From assembly GCF_000336715.1 (NCBI RefSeq), contig NZ_AOMF01000146.1:39401-103400 (forward strand): 64,000 nucleotides of DNA. The letters are read 5' to 3'. Shown here piece after piece: positions 26,424 through 35,330 of the stretch (its first letter is position 1; the number at the start of each line of letters is the position of its first letter). The translations under genes and the position numbers were made by a program. The stretch is from Halococcus thailandensis JCM 13552. Lineage in GTDB: Archaea > Halobacteriota > Halobacteria > Halobacteriales > Halococcaceae. The notes below the pieces were generated by a model, which saw only the letters and a list, made by a program, of their open reading frames with translations, was not told the origin of the DNA and searched no databases.

Positions 26424-27857
26424 ATGACCGGCGGCACCGACTCCACACGTCACTCCGCCGGCCTCTTCTCGCTCCGACGCGTTCTCGCGATCGGCTGGGT
26501 GACGCTCACCACTGTCGTCTTCTGCAACGTCCTCATCAAGTTCGTCGATCGCCAGCTGCTCGGCGCGAACACACGGATTCCGACGTTCTGGCCGCTCAGC
26601 AAGTTCACCCTCCGCATCGAGCGAATTCCCCTGCCCGACGCGCCGATCCTCGCCGTCGTGGCGATCGCGGTCTTCCTCGTCGCGACCGTCTACCTGCTCC
26701 GCACCGATCGCAACTCCGTCGTGCCGGTCATCGTCGCCGGCATCGCGCTTCTCGTGCTCACGACGCTCACCCACGGTGTCGGACCGGGGCTGCTCAGACC
26801 CCTCTCGGCACCGGGTAGCTACGAACGGGCGGCCATCGGCATCGCCGACCCCGGCGGCTACTACGAGGCCGCCGTCACCGTCGCCGATCCGATCCGATTC
26901 CTCGAAACGTTCGAACAGCAACAGCTGAGCCTCCCGTTACACGCACGTACGCACCCGCCAGGGGCGGTGTTCACTTTCTACCTCTTCGAACTGTTGCTCC
27001 CGTCGTCACTCGCGGTCTCGCTGGTCGTCGGTACGCTCTCGCTCGCGCTCGCGGCGCTGCTCCTCTTTCGACTGCTCGAAACGTACTACCCGCGCGACGT
27101 CGCGCAGTTCACGACCTTCCTGTTCGTCCTGCTGCCGGCCGTCCAGATCTACGCGCTGACGACGCTCGACATCGTCATCACGGTCGTGCTGCTCGGGGCG
27201 ATCTACTGCTTCACGCGCGAGTCACGGCTCCTCGCGGCGCTCGGCACGCTCGCGTGCGTCTTCGTCGCCTCGACACAGACGTTCGTCTTCGTCTTCATCC
27301 TTCCCGTGCTCGCCGCCTACGCTGCCATCCGCCCCGCGAAACGCCGTCCGTTCGTGGTCGTGCTCGTCGGATTGCTCGGTGCCTACACCCTGCTCGCGGT
27401 CGTCTTCGACTTCAACTACCTCAGTTCGTTCGCCGCCGCCTCCCAACAACAGAACCCCGGCGGCTTCCTCCTGTTCGCCGAACCGCTGCGCTATCTCTAC
27501 ACTCGCATCGAGGACGTCGCCGAGATCGCACTGTTCTTCACACCTTATCTGGGACTGCTGGCGATCGCCGGCACACGCGTCCTCTGGCAGGGCGCACGCG
27601 GCCGCAGCACGCACGATCGCGAACCGCTCGTGCTGTTCGCCGCCGCCGTCGTCTCGATTCTGGGCCTGTTCGCCGGCGGCGTCTACCACACCGGCGAGAC
27701 CGCCCGCGGCGTGCTCTTTCTCTATCCGTTCCTCCTCCTCCCGGTCGCCGCCGCACTCCGCGCGACGAACGCTGCACGAGCACGGCGGACACTGCTCGCC
27801 GCGGCGGTGTTCGGCCAGACACTGCTGATGCAACTGATCGGCGACTACTGGTGGTAG
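26424..27857 (+). CDS. Multi-spanning membrane protein, GT-C glycosyltransferase-like
   Basis: The protein has 477 residues with about eleven hydrophobic helices. A large extracellular first loop (about 50-75 and 120-175) carries ARTHPPG near residue 173, like the loop motif of ArnT/PMT-type GT-C enzymes that use lipid-linked sugars. The classic acidic pair of GT-C enzymes is not clear to me, so a transporter cannot be excluded. It would act in surface glycan or lipid glycosylation. It ends at a dispersed-repeat copy. Confidence 0.6.
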   Translation: MTGGTDSTRHSAGLFSLRRVLAIGWVTLTTVVFCNVLIKFVDRQLLGANTRIPTFWPLSKFTLRIERIPLPDAPILAVVAIAVFLVATVYLLRTDRNSVVPVIVAGIALLVLTTLTHGVGPGLLRPLSAPGSYERAAIGIADPGGYYEAAVTVADPIRFLETFEQQQLSLPLHARTHPPGAVFTFYLFELLLPSSLAVSLVVGTLSLALAALLLFRLLETYYPRDVAQFTTFLFVLLPAVQIYALTTLDIVITVVLLGAIYCFTRESRLLAALGTLACVFVASTQTFVFVFILPVLAAYAAIRPAKRRPFVVVLVGLLGAYTLLAVVFDFNYLSSFAAASQQQNPGGFLLFAEPLRYLYTRIEDVAEIALFFTPYLGLLAIAGTRVLWQGARGRSTHDREPLVLFAAAVVSILGLFAGGVYHTGETARGVLFLYPFLLLPVAAALRATNAARARRTLLAAAVFGQTLLMQLIGDYWW

Positions 27858-27862
27858 AGCCC

Positions 27863-28236
27863 CACTTTCTTAGACGGGGGCGTCGCGCGCTCGTTTCACT
27901 CGCGCGCTCAACCCCCGTCCAAAAACCTGGACGAAAAACACCTGCTCACTCGGCCTCCGGCCTCGTTCGCAGTGTTCTCGTGAACGACCGCAGGGAGTGA
28001 ACGAGAGCCAGAGAGACGGTTCGCGTCTCTCGTGATCCGCGCTCACTCCGCACCGCGACAGCCCACATACCTCCCCAACCGATTCGTTCGCTCCCTCCGG
28101 TCGCTCACTCATCCACCGTCAGAGCTTCGCTCTGACGAGCCTGCACTCGCCGTGCTCGTGCAGACCTCGCACAGTGTTCGCGCTCGATGCTCACTTCGTT
28201 CGCACACGAGCGCGAGCGCGCGCCACAACAACCGCC
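27863..28236 (-). repeat. Dispersed repeat, copy 4 (long form, minus orientation)
   Basis: It fills the 404-base gap between two convergent genes. On the minus strand it starts with GTGGCGCGCGCTCGCGCTCG, passes the 28-base core (28058-28085) identical to copy 1, and ends in TTTTTCGTCCAGGTTTTTG (27920-27938). A hairpin follows with 8-base perfect arms (27873-27880 and 27912-27919), then AAAGTGGGG-like sequence. No gene is visible; a short frame inside reads only through repeat sequence. Confidence 0.75.
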
Positions 28237-28261
28237 AGCCATCCCAATTCGAATATCCGCC

Positions 28262-30109
28262 TCAACTGGTCCCATCGGGTGCGTCGACACCGATCGGGGT
28301 CGGCGTTCGGGGGTCTGCACCCTCACTGACGTAGATGGCGCTGTTGATGAGACCGAGATGGCTGAACGCCTGCGGGAAGTTGCCCCGCTGTTCGCCGGTC
28401 TCGCCGTCGACCTGCTCGGCGAACAGGCCGATCGAGGTCGCGTGTTCGAGCACATCCGTGTAGAGTTCCCGGGCCTCCTCGTGGCGGCCAGCCAGCGCGA
28501 GCGCGTCGACCAGCCAGAACGAGCAGAGCACGAACGGGTTCTCCTCGCCGTCGAGCCCGTCGTCGGTGTCGTAGCGATAGACGAGCCCCTCGTCGGTCGC
28601 GAGATGGTCCTGGACCGCCTCGATCGTCCCGAGAATCCGGTCGTCGTCCGGTTCGAGAAAGCCGACGACCGGAAGACGGAGCAGTGAGGCGTCGACGTTG
28701 TCGGTCTCGAACGAGCGGGTGAAACTCCCCATCTCCTCGTCGTAGCCCTCGTCGAGCACGCGCTCTTCGATCTCGGCGCGGACGGCCTCCCATTCATCGA
28801 TGGGGGCCTCGTAGTCGGTCGCCTCGGCCATCGTCAGCGCCCGATCGATGGCCGCCCAGCACATCACCTTCGAGTAGACGAACTGCTTGGGATCGACGCG
28901 GTCCTCCCAGATCCCGTAGCCCGGCTTGTCCCAGACCTCGCAGACGTGATCGATGACGTCACGCAGCACCGTCCAGTTCTCCTCGGAGAGAGTTTCGCTA
29001 TACTGGGTCGTCTCGTGGATCGCCAGGACGAGTTCGCCGTAGACGTCGAGCTGGCGCTGGTCGCCCGCCGCGTTGCCGATACGCACCGGCGAGGAGTGGC
29101 GATAACCTTCGAGATGGTCGAGCTCCTCCTCGTCGGGGAGTTCCTCACCGTCGACGCCGTAGAAGGGCTGTTCGACCCGGCCGGACTCGCCCTCCGCGAT
29201 CCGAGCGAGACACTCTGCGAAGAAATCCTCGACCTCGGTTGCGTGGCCGAGTTCGTGGAGCGCCTGCACGGTGAACGCCGCATCACGGATCCAGTTGAAC
29301 CGGTAGTCCCAGTTGCGCTCGCCGCCGATCGTCTCCGGCAGCGAGGTCGTCGGCGCGGCGGCGATGGCGCTGGTCTCGCGGCGCATCAACAGTTTGAGCA
29401 CGAGCTCCGAGCGGATGACGAGTTCGTGCCACGGCCCGTAGAACAGACAGCGCTCGGAGTCCGTACAGTGGTGGGCCCAGCCCTTCCAGAACTGGGTCGT
29501 CGCCTCCAGCATCGCCGCCGCTTCATCGTCGTCGAGTCGTCCGCGCTCGCCGTACTGGCAGACGAACCAGACGGTATCGCCCTCGTCGAGCGTGATGGTC
29601 CCCGTCGCCGTCGAACCGTCGGTATCGAGCGCGACCGGACTCTGGCAGAACAGTTCCTCGTCGTTGCCGGTCGCGAGCACGCCACCGTCGACCGCTTCGA
29701 CGGTCGTCTCGGCGCGCGCGTAGTCGAAGCGCGGCGCGAGTTCGACGTCGAGTTCGATCGATCCTTCACCGCATTCGACACGTCGGTAGAGTGCGTGCTC
29801 GGCGGTATCGAGGGTCTGCTGCTCGCCGACGATCGGCATGAAGTCGGTGAGGGTTGCCGTGCCCCGGCTGGTCTCGAGGCACGTTTCGAGCACGTTCGTC
29901 CGCTCGACGTACTCCTGTTCGCTCTCGAACTCGTCGGCGGGCTGGATCGCGAACTCACCACCGATTTCGGGATCCAGGATGCCGGCGAAGACGCTCGGCG
30001 ATTCGGTATGTGGGAGACACCACCAGTCGACCGTCCCGTCGCGCCCGACCAGCGCGCAGGTTTCGAGATTGCCGACGACACCGTAGTCGCCGATCGGCAA
30101 GAAATCCAT
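28262..30109 (-). CDS. Glycoside hydrolase family 15 (glucoamylase/trehalase-like)
   Basis: The protein has 615 residues. An N-terminal super-beta-sandwich (DYGVVGNLETCALVGRDGTVDWWCLP at the start, read in parts) is followed by an (alpha/alpha)6 barrel. NWDYRFNWIRDAAFTV near residue 275 (inverting GH15 motif) and GNFPQAFSHLGLINSA at the C terminus contain candidate catalytic residues. No signal peptide, so it works in the cytoplasm on alpha-glucans, oligosaccharides or trehalose. ATG 30109 is supported by homology of the start; the frame is open far upstream, but that part is the antisense of the M24 peptidase gene. Confidence 0.9.
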   Translation of the reverse strand: MDFLPIGDYGVVGNLETCALVGRDGTVDWWCLPHTESPSVFAGILDPEIGGEFAIQPADEFESEQEYVERTNVLETCLETSRGTATLTDFMPIVGEQQTLDTAEHALYRRVECGEGSIELDVELAPRFDYARAETTVEAVDGGVLATGNDEELFCQSPVALDTDGSTATGTITLDEGDTVWFVCQYGERGRLDDDEAAAMLEATTQFWKGWAHHCTDSERCLFYGPWHELVIRSELVLKLLMRRETSAIAAAPTTSLPETIGGERNWDYRFNWIRDAAFTVQALHELGHATEVEDFFAECLARIAEGESGRVEQPFYGVDGEELPDEEELDHLEGYRHSSPVRIGNAAGDQRQLDVYGELVLAIHETTQYSETLSEENWTVLRDVIDHVCEVWDKPGYGIWEDRVDPKQFVYSKVMCWAAIDRALTMAEATDYEAPIDEWEAVRAEIEERVLDEGYDEEMGSFTRSFETDNVDASLLRLPVVGFLEPDDDRILGTIEAVQDHLATDEGLVYRYDTDDGLDGEENPFVLCSFWLVDALALAGRHEEARELYTDVLEHATSIGLFAEQVDGETGEQRGNFPQAFSHLGLINSAIYVSEGADPRTPTPIGVDAPDGTS

Positions 30110-30190
30110 ACGTGTCTCTCCGGTGGCGGCTTCATAACGCTCCCGCACGTGAGACGCCATCGTTTTGTCGGCTACACCCGAATTTCCGTT

Positions 30191-31348
30191 ATGGATCCGG
30201 ATCTCTCCGCGCTCGACGCGGAACTCGCCGACCACGACGCCGATGGCTACCTGCTCGATGCCGATTCCGACGATCCCGACCAGCGCTATCTCTCGGGATT
30301 CGTCGCACCCGATCCCTTCGTGACGCTCTACGACGGCGACACCCACCTCCTCGTCTCGGCGCTCGAATACGGCCGTGCGAAAACCGAGAGCCGCGCCGCG
30401 ACCGTCTCCCGACACGCCGACTACGCCGACGACGCCGGCGGGCGCGAGGCGGATACTGAGATACTCGAACGATTTCTCGACGATCACGACATCGACTCGC
30501 TGCTCGTCCCGGAGCGGTTCCCGGTCGGAACCGCCGACGGGCTCCGCGAGCAGGGCATCGACGTGACCGTCGAGGACGACGGCATTCTCGTCGACATCCG
30601 CGCGGTCAAGACCGACGAGGAGATCGAGAAGGTCAGAGACGCCCAGCAGGTCAACGAGCGTGCGATGGTCGCCGCCGAGAACGCCATCCAGGGAGCCGAC
30701 GTCGAGAACGGCCACCTCGTCGCCGACGGCGAACCGCTCACCTCCGAGCGCGTCAAGACCGCCGTCGAGACGACGCTGCTCCAGCATGGCTACACCTCCG
30801 GCGAGACGATCGTCGCCGGCGGTGCCGACGCCGCCGACCCGCACAACGACGGCAGCGGCCCCCTCGCCGCCGGCGAACCGATCATCGTCGACATCTTCCC
30901 CAAGAGCACCGACACGGGCTATCACGCCGACATGACCAGGACGTTCGTGAAGGGTGAACCGAGCGAGCGCGCCGAGGAGTGGTACGATCTCTCGAAGGAG
31001 GCGCTCGACGCGGCGCTCGACGTCGTCGAACCCGGTGTGACGGGCGAAGAAGTCCACGACGCGGTCTGTGACGTCTACGAGGACGCCGGCGAGCCGACGC
31101 TGCGCGACGACCCCGAAACCGAGACGGGGTTCATCCACGGAACCGGTCACGGCGTCGGGCTCGCAGTCCACGAGCTGCCGAGTCTGAGTTTCGAGGGCGG
31201 CGAGCTCGAAGCGGGCAACGTCATCACGATCGAGCCCGGGCTCTACGATCCGGAGGTCGGGGGCGTGCGCGTCGAGGACTTCGTACTCGTCACCGACGAC
31301 GGCTACGAGAACCTCACCGACTACCCGAAGCGCCTCCGCGTCGAGTAG
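30191..31348 (+). CDS. M24-family Xaa-Pro aminopeptidase/dipeptidase
   Basis: The protein has 385 residues. An N-terminal creatinase-like domain is followed by a pita-bread fold with the five metal ligands visible: Asp in IVDIFPK, Asp in GYHADMTRT, His in GTGHGVGLAVHE, Glu in TIEPGLY and Glu in VRVEDFVLV. It cleaves N-terminal residues next to proline or dipeptides using two metal ions. It is divergent from the GH15 gene. Confidence 0.9.
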   Translation: MDPDLSALDAELADHDADGYLLDADSDDPDQRYLSGFVAPDPFVTLYDGDTHLLVSALEYGRAKTESRAATVSRHADYADDAGGREADTEILERFLDDHDIDSLLVPERFPVGTADGLREQGIDVTVEDDGILVDIRAVKTDEEIEKVRDAQQVNERAMVAAENAIQGADVENGHLVADGEPLTSERVKTAVETTLLQHGYTSGETIVAGGADAADPHNDGSGPLAAGEPIIVDIFPKSTDTGYHADMTRTFVKGEPSERAEEWYDLSKEALDAALDVVEPGVTGEEVHDAVCDVYEDAGEPTLRDDPETETGFIHGTGHGVGLAVHELPSLSFEGGELEAGNVITIEPGLYDPEVGGVRVEDFVLVTDDGYENLTDYPKRLRVE

Positions 31349-31397
31349 TCGGGGTCCACTCGAAGGGGCTTTTGCCAGCCGCTTGCAACAGCGCACA

Positions 31398-32132
31398 ATG
31401 ACCCTTCTCGTCGTCGGCGCGGGCACGATGGGCGAGTGGTTCGCCCGCACGCTCGCCGAAACGACCACAGTCACCCTCGCCGATACCGACCCCGAGAGCG
31501 CCGCCGCAGTCGCCGACCGCCTCGACGCGCGGTCGGTGGCGCTCGACACCGACGAACGGTTCGACACCGTCTGTTTCGCCGTGCCGATGCCGGCGGTCGA
31601 AGCGGCCATCGCCGAGCACGCGCCAAAGGCCGAGCGCGCCGTGATCGACGTCACCGGGAGCATGGCCAAGCCGATCGAGGCGATGCGAACGCACGCACCC
31701 GATCGCGAACGGCTGAGCCTCCACCCTCTGTTCGCGCCCGAAAACGCCCCCGGACGGATCGCGACGGTCGCCGACGCGACCGGCCCGGCGACCGACGAGG
31801 TTCGCGCGGCGCTGGCCACCGAAAACGAACCTTTCGAGACGACGCCCGAGGAGCACGATCGGGCGATGGAGACGGTTCAGGCCGGCGCGCACGCGGCCGT
31901 GCTCGCCTACGGGCTCGCTGCCGAGGACGTCCGTGAGGAGTTTCACACCCCTATCTCCGGCCCACTCAATGATCTCGCGAGCCAGGTACTGTCGGGATCA
32001 CCGCGGGTCTACGCCGAGGTCCAAGAGCGATTCGACGGCGCAGAGGCGGTCGCCGAGGCCGCGGAGCAAATCGCTACGGCCGACGGGGCGGGTGTCGAGG
32101 AACTGTACCGCGAGGCGCGCGAGCGACGATGA
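31398..32132 (+). CDS. tyrA: Prephenate dehydrogenase
   Basis: The protein has 244 residues, short as in archaea. The NAD loop GAGTMGEWFA begins at residue 7, then VIDVTGSMAKPI and LSLHPLFAP, whose His is part of the active site. It oxidatively decarboxylates prephenate to 4-hydroxyphenylpyruvate for tyrosine, using chorismate made by AroA/AroC. Its stop overlaps the following gene by four bases. The ATG at 31398 places the Rossmann loop at the N terminus as usual. Confidence 0.88.
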   Translation: MTLLVVGAGTMGEWFARTLAETTTVTLADTDPESAAAVADRLDARSVALDTDERFDTVCFAVPMPAVEAAIAEHAPKAERAVIDVTGSMAKPIEAMRTHAPDRERLSLHPLFAPENAPGRIATVADATGPATDEVRAALATENEPFETTPEEHDRAMETVQAGAHAAVLAYGLAAEDVREEFHTPISGPLNDLASQVLSGSPRVYAEVQERFDGAEAVAEAAEQIATADGAGVEELYREARERR

Positions 32133-33529
32133 ACGACGATCAGCGCGCGGCGATCCGTGCGAACGCGAACTACCTCCGGGAAGTGCGCCCGATCGACCCC
32201 GAGGAGATCGACGAGTACGTCACCGGCCAGCCCCACCCCGCCGTCGTCCGCGAGGTGCTCCGCGAGTCGGCCGCCGAGCTCGACCTGATCGAGCGCGACG
32301 ACGGCACGTTCGTTCCCGTCCCCGAGGAACCGATCGAAACAGAGTTCGCGGGTGTCGCGGCGCTACCCGAACCACACGTCAGAGCGCTCGAAGACCTGCT
32401 CGTCGACGAGTACGGGACCGGCTGGCCGACGGGCGAATCGGGCGAGCGCCTCCGCGAGCGGATTCGGACGTTCAAGGAGTCGTACTTCGCCGGCGACTCG
32501 GTGAACTACGACCACGAGACGGCGCTCGCCTACGCCATCTACCATCTACCGGACTACTACGCGACCGTCCAGTACGTCCTCGACGGTCTCGCGCGCGACG
32601 AACTGCTCTCGAAGGGGCTTCGCGTGCTCGACGTCGGCGCGGGCGTCGGCGGACCGGCGCTCGGCCTCGCCGACTTCCTCCCGGACGACGCGCTCTGTGA
32701 ATATCACGCGATCGAGCCGAGCGCCGCCGCGGACGTGCTGGAGGCGCTTCTCGACGATACGGGGAGGAACTTCCATCCGACCGTTCACCGCACGAGCGCC
32801 GAGACGTTCGCTCCCGACGGCGAGTACGACCTGATACTGATGGCGAACGTACTGAGCGAGCTCGACGATCCGACCGCGGTCGCGAAGCGGTATCTGGACG
32901 CGCTCGCACCCGATGGCTCGCTCGTCGCCATCGCGCCCGCCGACCGCGAGACGTCGATCGGCCTCCGGCGGATCGAACGCGCGCTCGCCGACGGCGGTAG
33001 TCCAGCGACGGCGTACGCACCGACCGTCCGCCTCTGGCCCGGTCACGCGCCGACCGACAGGGGCTGGTCGTTCGACGTGCAGGGCGATCTCGACGTCCCA
33101 CCGTTCCAGCGTCGCCTCGCCGAGACTGCCGACGAGGGTGCGGCGTTCGTCAACGTCGACGTCCAGTACTCGTATTCGATCCTCCGCCTGGACGGAGCGC
33201 GCCGCATCGAGTTTACGCCCGACTCGAACCGAGTGGCGAAGATGGCCGACAGCGAGCGCCACGTCTCGAGTCGGGTCGACTGTATCGCCGCGAAGCTCAG
33301 TCACTCGCTGTCCGACGGCAACCCCCTGTTCAAGATCAGCGACGGCAGCGAGGCGGTCGATCACTACGCCGTACTCACCCGCGAAACGACGCTCAACCGG
33401 GCGCTCGCCGACGCGGACTACGGCGCGCTCCTGGAGTTCGAGAACGTGCTCGTGCTCTGGAACGACGACGAGGGATCGTACAATCTCGTCGTCGACAACG
33501 AGACGATCGTCGATCGGATCCCCATCTAA
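32129..33529 (+). CDS. Rsm22-like SAM-dependent methyltransferase
   Basis: The protein has 466 residues. The SAM-binding motif VLDVGAGVGGPALGL is near residue 168, with LILMANVLSEL near 235. These and the length resemble the Rsm22 group linked to the small ribosomal subunit. The substrate in archaea is not established. It overlaps tyrA by four bases, an odd pairing with no clear biochemical link. The 3' flank contains a C10 run and a long pyrimidine tract (33531-33597). Confidence 0.75.
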   Translation: MNDDQRAAIRANANYLREVRPIDPEEIDEYVTGQPHPAVVREVLRESAAELDLIERDDGTFVPVPEEPIETEFAGVAALPEPHVRALEDLLVDEYGTGWPTGESGERLRERIRTFKESYFAGDSVNYDHETALAYAIYHLPDYYATVQYVLDGLARDELLSKGLRVLDVGAGVGGPALGLADFLPDDALCEYHAIEPSAAADVLEALLDDTGRNFHPTVHRTSAETFAPDGEYDLILMANVLSELDDPTAVAKRYLDALAPDGSLVAIAPADRETSIGLRRIERALADGGSPATAYAPTVRLWPGHAPTDRGWSFDVQGDLDVPPFQRRLAETADEGAAFVNVDVQYSYSILRLDGARRIEFTPDSNRVAKMADSERHVSSRVDCIAAKLSHSLSDGNPLFKISDGSEAVDHYAVLTRETTLNRALADADYGALLEFENVLVLWNDDEGSYNLVVDNETIVDRIPI

Positions 33530-33658
33530 AGATCTCCCCCCCCCCTCCACATTCTCCGTTCCCCTACTGCTCTCCATCTCGCCCCCTCGATTCGCGGTCG
33601 GTCGGAGTCGAACGACGCTTAACGGTGTGCTTTTGCGATGGGCCACCACAGACCGATC

Positions 33659-34441
33659 ATGCAGATCCTGCTGACGAACGACGACGGCATCGAGAGCACG
33701 GGGATCGCCGTGCTCGCCGATGCACTCGCCGACCACGGCGAGGTGACGGTCGTCGCGCCCGCCGAGGACCAGAGCGCCGTCGGGCGCACGCTCTCCGATC
33801 GCGTCGTCGTCGAGGAGCACGACCTCGGCTACGCCGTCGAGGGAACGCCCGCCGACTGCGTGGTGGCGGGCCTCGGCTCACTCTGTCCCGACGCGGACCT
33901 CGTGGTCTCGGGCTGTAATCAGGGCGCGAACCTCGGCGAGTACACGCTCGGGCGCTCGGGGACGATCAGCGCCGCCGTCGAGGCGACCTTCTTCGACGTT
34001 CCGGCGATCGCCGTCTCGCTGTACATCCCCGGCGGCGACATCGACTTCCGCGAGTACGCCGCTCGCGAGGACGAGTACGACGAGGCCGTCCGGGCAACGG
34101 GCCATCTCGTGACGAACGCGCTCGGCGACGGGATCTTCGAGCGGGCGGACTATCTGAACGTCAACGCACCCACCTCGGCGGCCACCGACGGCGAACGCGG
34201 CGAGATGGAGATCACCTACCCATCAGAAGTGTACCAACTGACCGCCGTCGGCGACGACGGCGATTTCACGCTCCGGGATCGCATCTGGCAGCGGATGGCC
34301 GACGGGACGATCCCCGATCCGGCGGGCACCGATCGCCGGGCGGTTTTCGAGGGTCGGGTGAGCGTCTCGCCGCTGACCGCACCGCACACGACCGAAGCTC
34401 ACGACGCACTCAGCGCGGTCGCCGAATCGTACGGGCGATAA
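33659..34441 (+). CDS. surE: 5'/3'-nucleotidase SurE
   Basis: The protein has 260 residues. The SurE signature ILLTNDDGIES is at residues 3-13, with APAEDQSAVGRTL, VVSGCNQGANLG and SGTISAAVEA. It removes phosphate from nucleoside monophosphates with a divalent metal. ATG 33659 gives the canonical short N terminus; ATG 33638 is also in frame. A TTTTGC box 27 bases upstream fits the chosen start. Confidence 0.92.
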   Translation: MQILLTNDDGIESTGIAVLADALADHGEVTVVAPAEDQSAVGRTLSDRVVVEEHDLGYAVEGTPADCVVAGLGSLCPDADLVVSGCNQGANLGEYTLGRSGTISAAVEATFFDVPAIAVSLYIPGGDIDFREYAAREDEYDEAVRATGHLVTNALGDGIFERADYLNVNAPTSAATDGERGEMEITYPSEVYQLTAVGDDGDFTLRDRIWQRMADGTIPDPAGTDRRAVFEGRVSVSPLTAPHTTEAHDALSAVAESYGR

Positions 34442-34467
34442 GCTCCACTGCCTCGCCTCGCCACTAT

Positions 34468-34740
34468 CTACTCCGTATCGAGCAGTCCGTAATGGCCCGG
34501 TTCGTCGTCGCTTTCGGGATCGCCGAAGCAGAGTTCGTCGGCGTTCGTAACCAACCACGGGATCGCCCAGTCGAGCAGGATGCCTTCCGTCTCGACGTCG
34601 AGTTCGGTGTCAGGTTCCAATCCCTGCAAGAGGCGAGCGATCTCGTAGACGGTGTACATCGCGTCGGGATCGAGCACGTCGGCCGGTTCGCGGAACTCGA
34701 AGGGGCGCAGTCGATCGAAGGAGGATTTCTGGCGCGGCAT
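34468..34740 (-). CDS. Small haloarchaeal protein (DUF5827-like)
   Basis: The protein has 90 residues, acidic and soluble, starting MPRQKSSFDRLRPFEFR and ending GHYGLLDTE. The pattern recalls haloarchaeal DUF5827; function is unknown. A CTAAA box at 34763-34767 (TTTAG on the minus strand) is about 25 bases upstream, which selects ATG 34740 over longer forms. Confidence 0.7.
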   Translation of the reverse strand: MPRQKSSFDRLRPFEFREPADVLDPDAMYTVYEIARLLQGLEPDTELDVETEGILLDWAIPWLVTNADELCFGDPESDDEPGHYGLLDTE

Positions 34741-34789
34741 ACCGGCGATAGTCCGGAACGGCCTAAATCCTCGGCGGTGTCGGGCTCGA

Positions 34790-35071
34790 TCAGTCGGCCA
34801 GCGAGCCATCGACGTCGTAGTTCGGGTGTTGACCCGGCGGGCGGCCCCGATAGAACGCCACGACCAGCCACACCGCGCCGCCGAGCGCGCTCGCGATCGC
34901 CGCCAGCGGGTAGGAGATCGTGACGTACGTCGCGGCGTAGACGAACCAGACGAGTGCCGTCGGGACGCTCGTCTCACGTGGGACGGTCGAGCCGCGATCG
35001 AGGAGGACGGGTAGCGTGAACGCGATCTGAAAGACCGTTGCACCGAGAAAGACCATCTCAGCAGCGACCAT
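34790..35071 (-). CDS. Three-helix membrane protein, SemiSWEET/PQ-loop-like
   Basis: The protein has 93 residues with three hydrophobic helices (about 4-23, 38-53, 55-74). LPVLLDRGSTVPRETSVPTA after helix 1, and the spacing of the helices, look like a single PQ-loop/SemiSWEET half-transporter; the usual Pro-Gln is Pro-Val here. SemiSWEETs dimerise to carry sugars. The match is by eye, so other small membrane families are possible. The C-terminal tail GQHPNYDVDGSLAD is soluble. Confidence 0.55.
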   Translation of the reverse strand: MVAAEMVFLGATVFQIAFTLPVLLDRGSTVPRETSVPTALVWFVYAATYVTISYPLAAIASALGGAVWLVVAFYRGRPPGQHPNYDVDGSLAD

Positions 35072-35169
35072 ACGATATCGCCGTCCGCCCGGCCCGTATT
35101 TTTCACGGTTCGATGTCGATTCGAAACGACCGAAGCAGCTGATGATAGTCGCCAGTAGAACTGCGGTAC

Positions 35170-35246
35170 GGTTGCGGTGCGGTTTTTCACTACGTTTTTG
35201 CCCGGCTGAGCGAGTCGAAGACGAGCGAAGCCGGGCAAAAAGTAGG
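35170..35246 (-). repeat. Dispersed repeat, copy 5 (short form), likely tRNA-Ala terminator
   Basis: A perfect 13-base inverted repeat (35195-35207 and 35229-35241) runs from TTTTTGCCCGGCT to AGCCGGGCAAAAA and is followed by GTAGG. It starts three bases after the tRNA-Ala 3' end read on the minus strand, which gives a T5 run directly behind the tRNA. The preceding GCGGTTTTTCACTACG echoes the conserved T-tract of the longer copies. Confidence 0.6.
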
Positions 35247-35248
35247 AT

Positions 35249-35320
35249 TGGACTCGTCGGGATTCGAACCCGAGGCCTTCTCCTTGCGAAGGAGACGATC
35301 TACCACTGATCTACGAGCCC
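35249..35320 (-). tRNA. tRNA-Ala (anticodon CGC)
   Basis: Acceptor GGGCTCG/CGAGTCC, anticodon stem TCTCC/GGAGA around loop TTCGCAA, and T-arm TCGGG-TTCGAAT-CCCGA with discriminator A. There is no intron. Confidence 0.95.
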
Positions 35321-35330
35321 GCATCCCGTT

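Noticed and set aside
27870..28112. Short frames in repeat copies 4 and 6 that both read MSERPEG..ES.GEVCGL
   Set aside because: The peptide likeness follows from the shared DNA core. Copy 1 has a stop in the same frame, and changes are not biased to silent sites, so I do not call a gene.
21412..28236. A CRISPR array as the cause of the repeated DNA
   Set aside because: The copies are far apart, of unequal length, lie in both directions and have no regular spacers; no cas genes other than the Dna2-type nuclease domain are present.
28946..30190. A long plus-strand frame in front of the M24 peptidase start
   Set aside because: It is antisense to the GH15 gene; the peptidase family start is ATG 30191.
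28262..31819. The GH15 frame stays open upstream to 31819 (1185 codons)
   Set aside because: The extra part is antisense to the M24 peptidase gene, and family N termini begin near ATG 30109.
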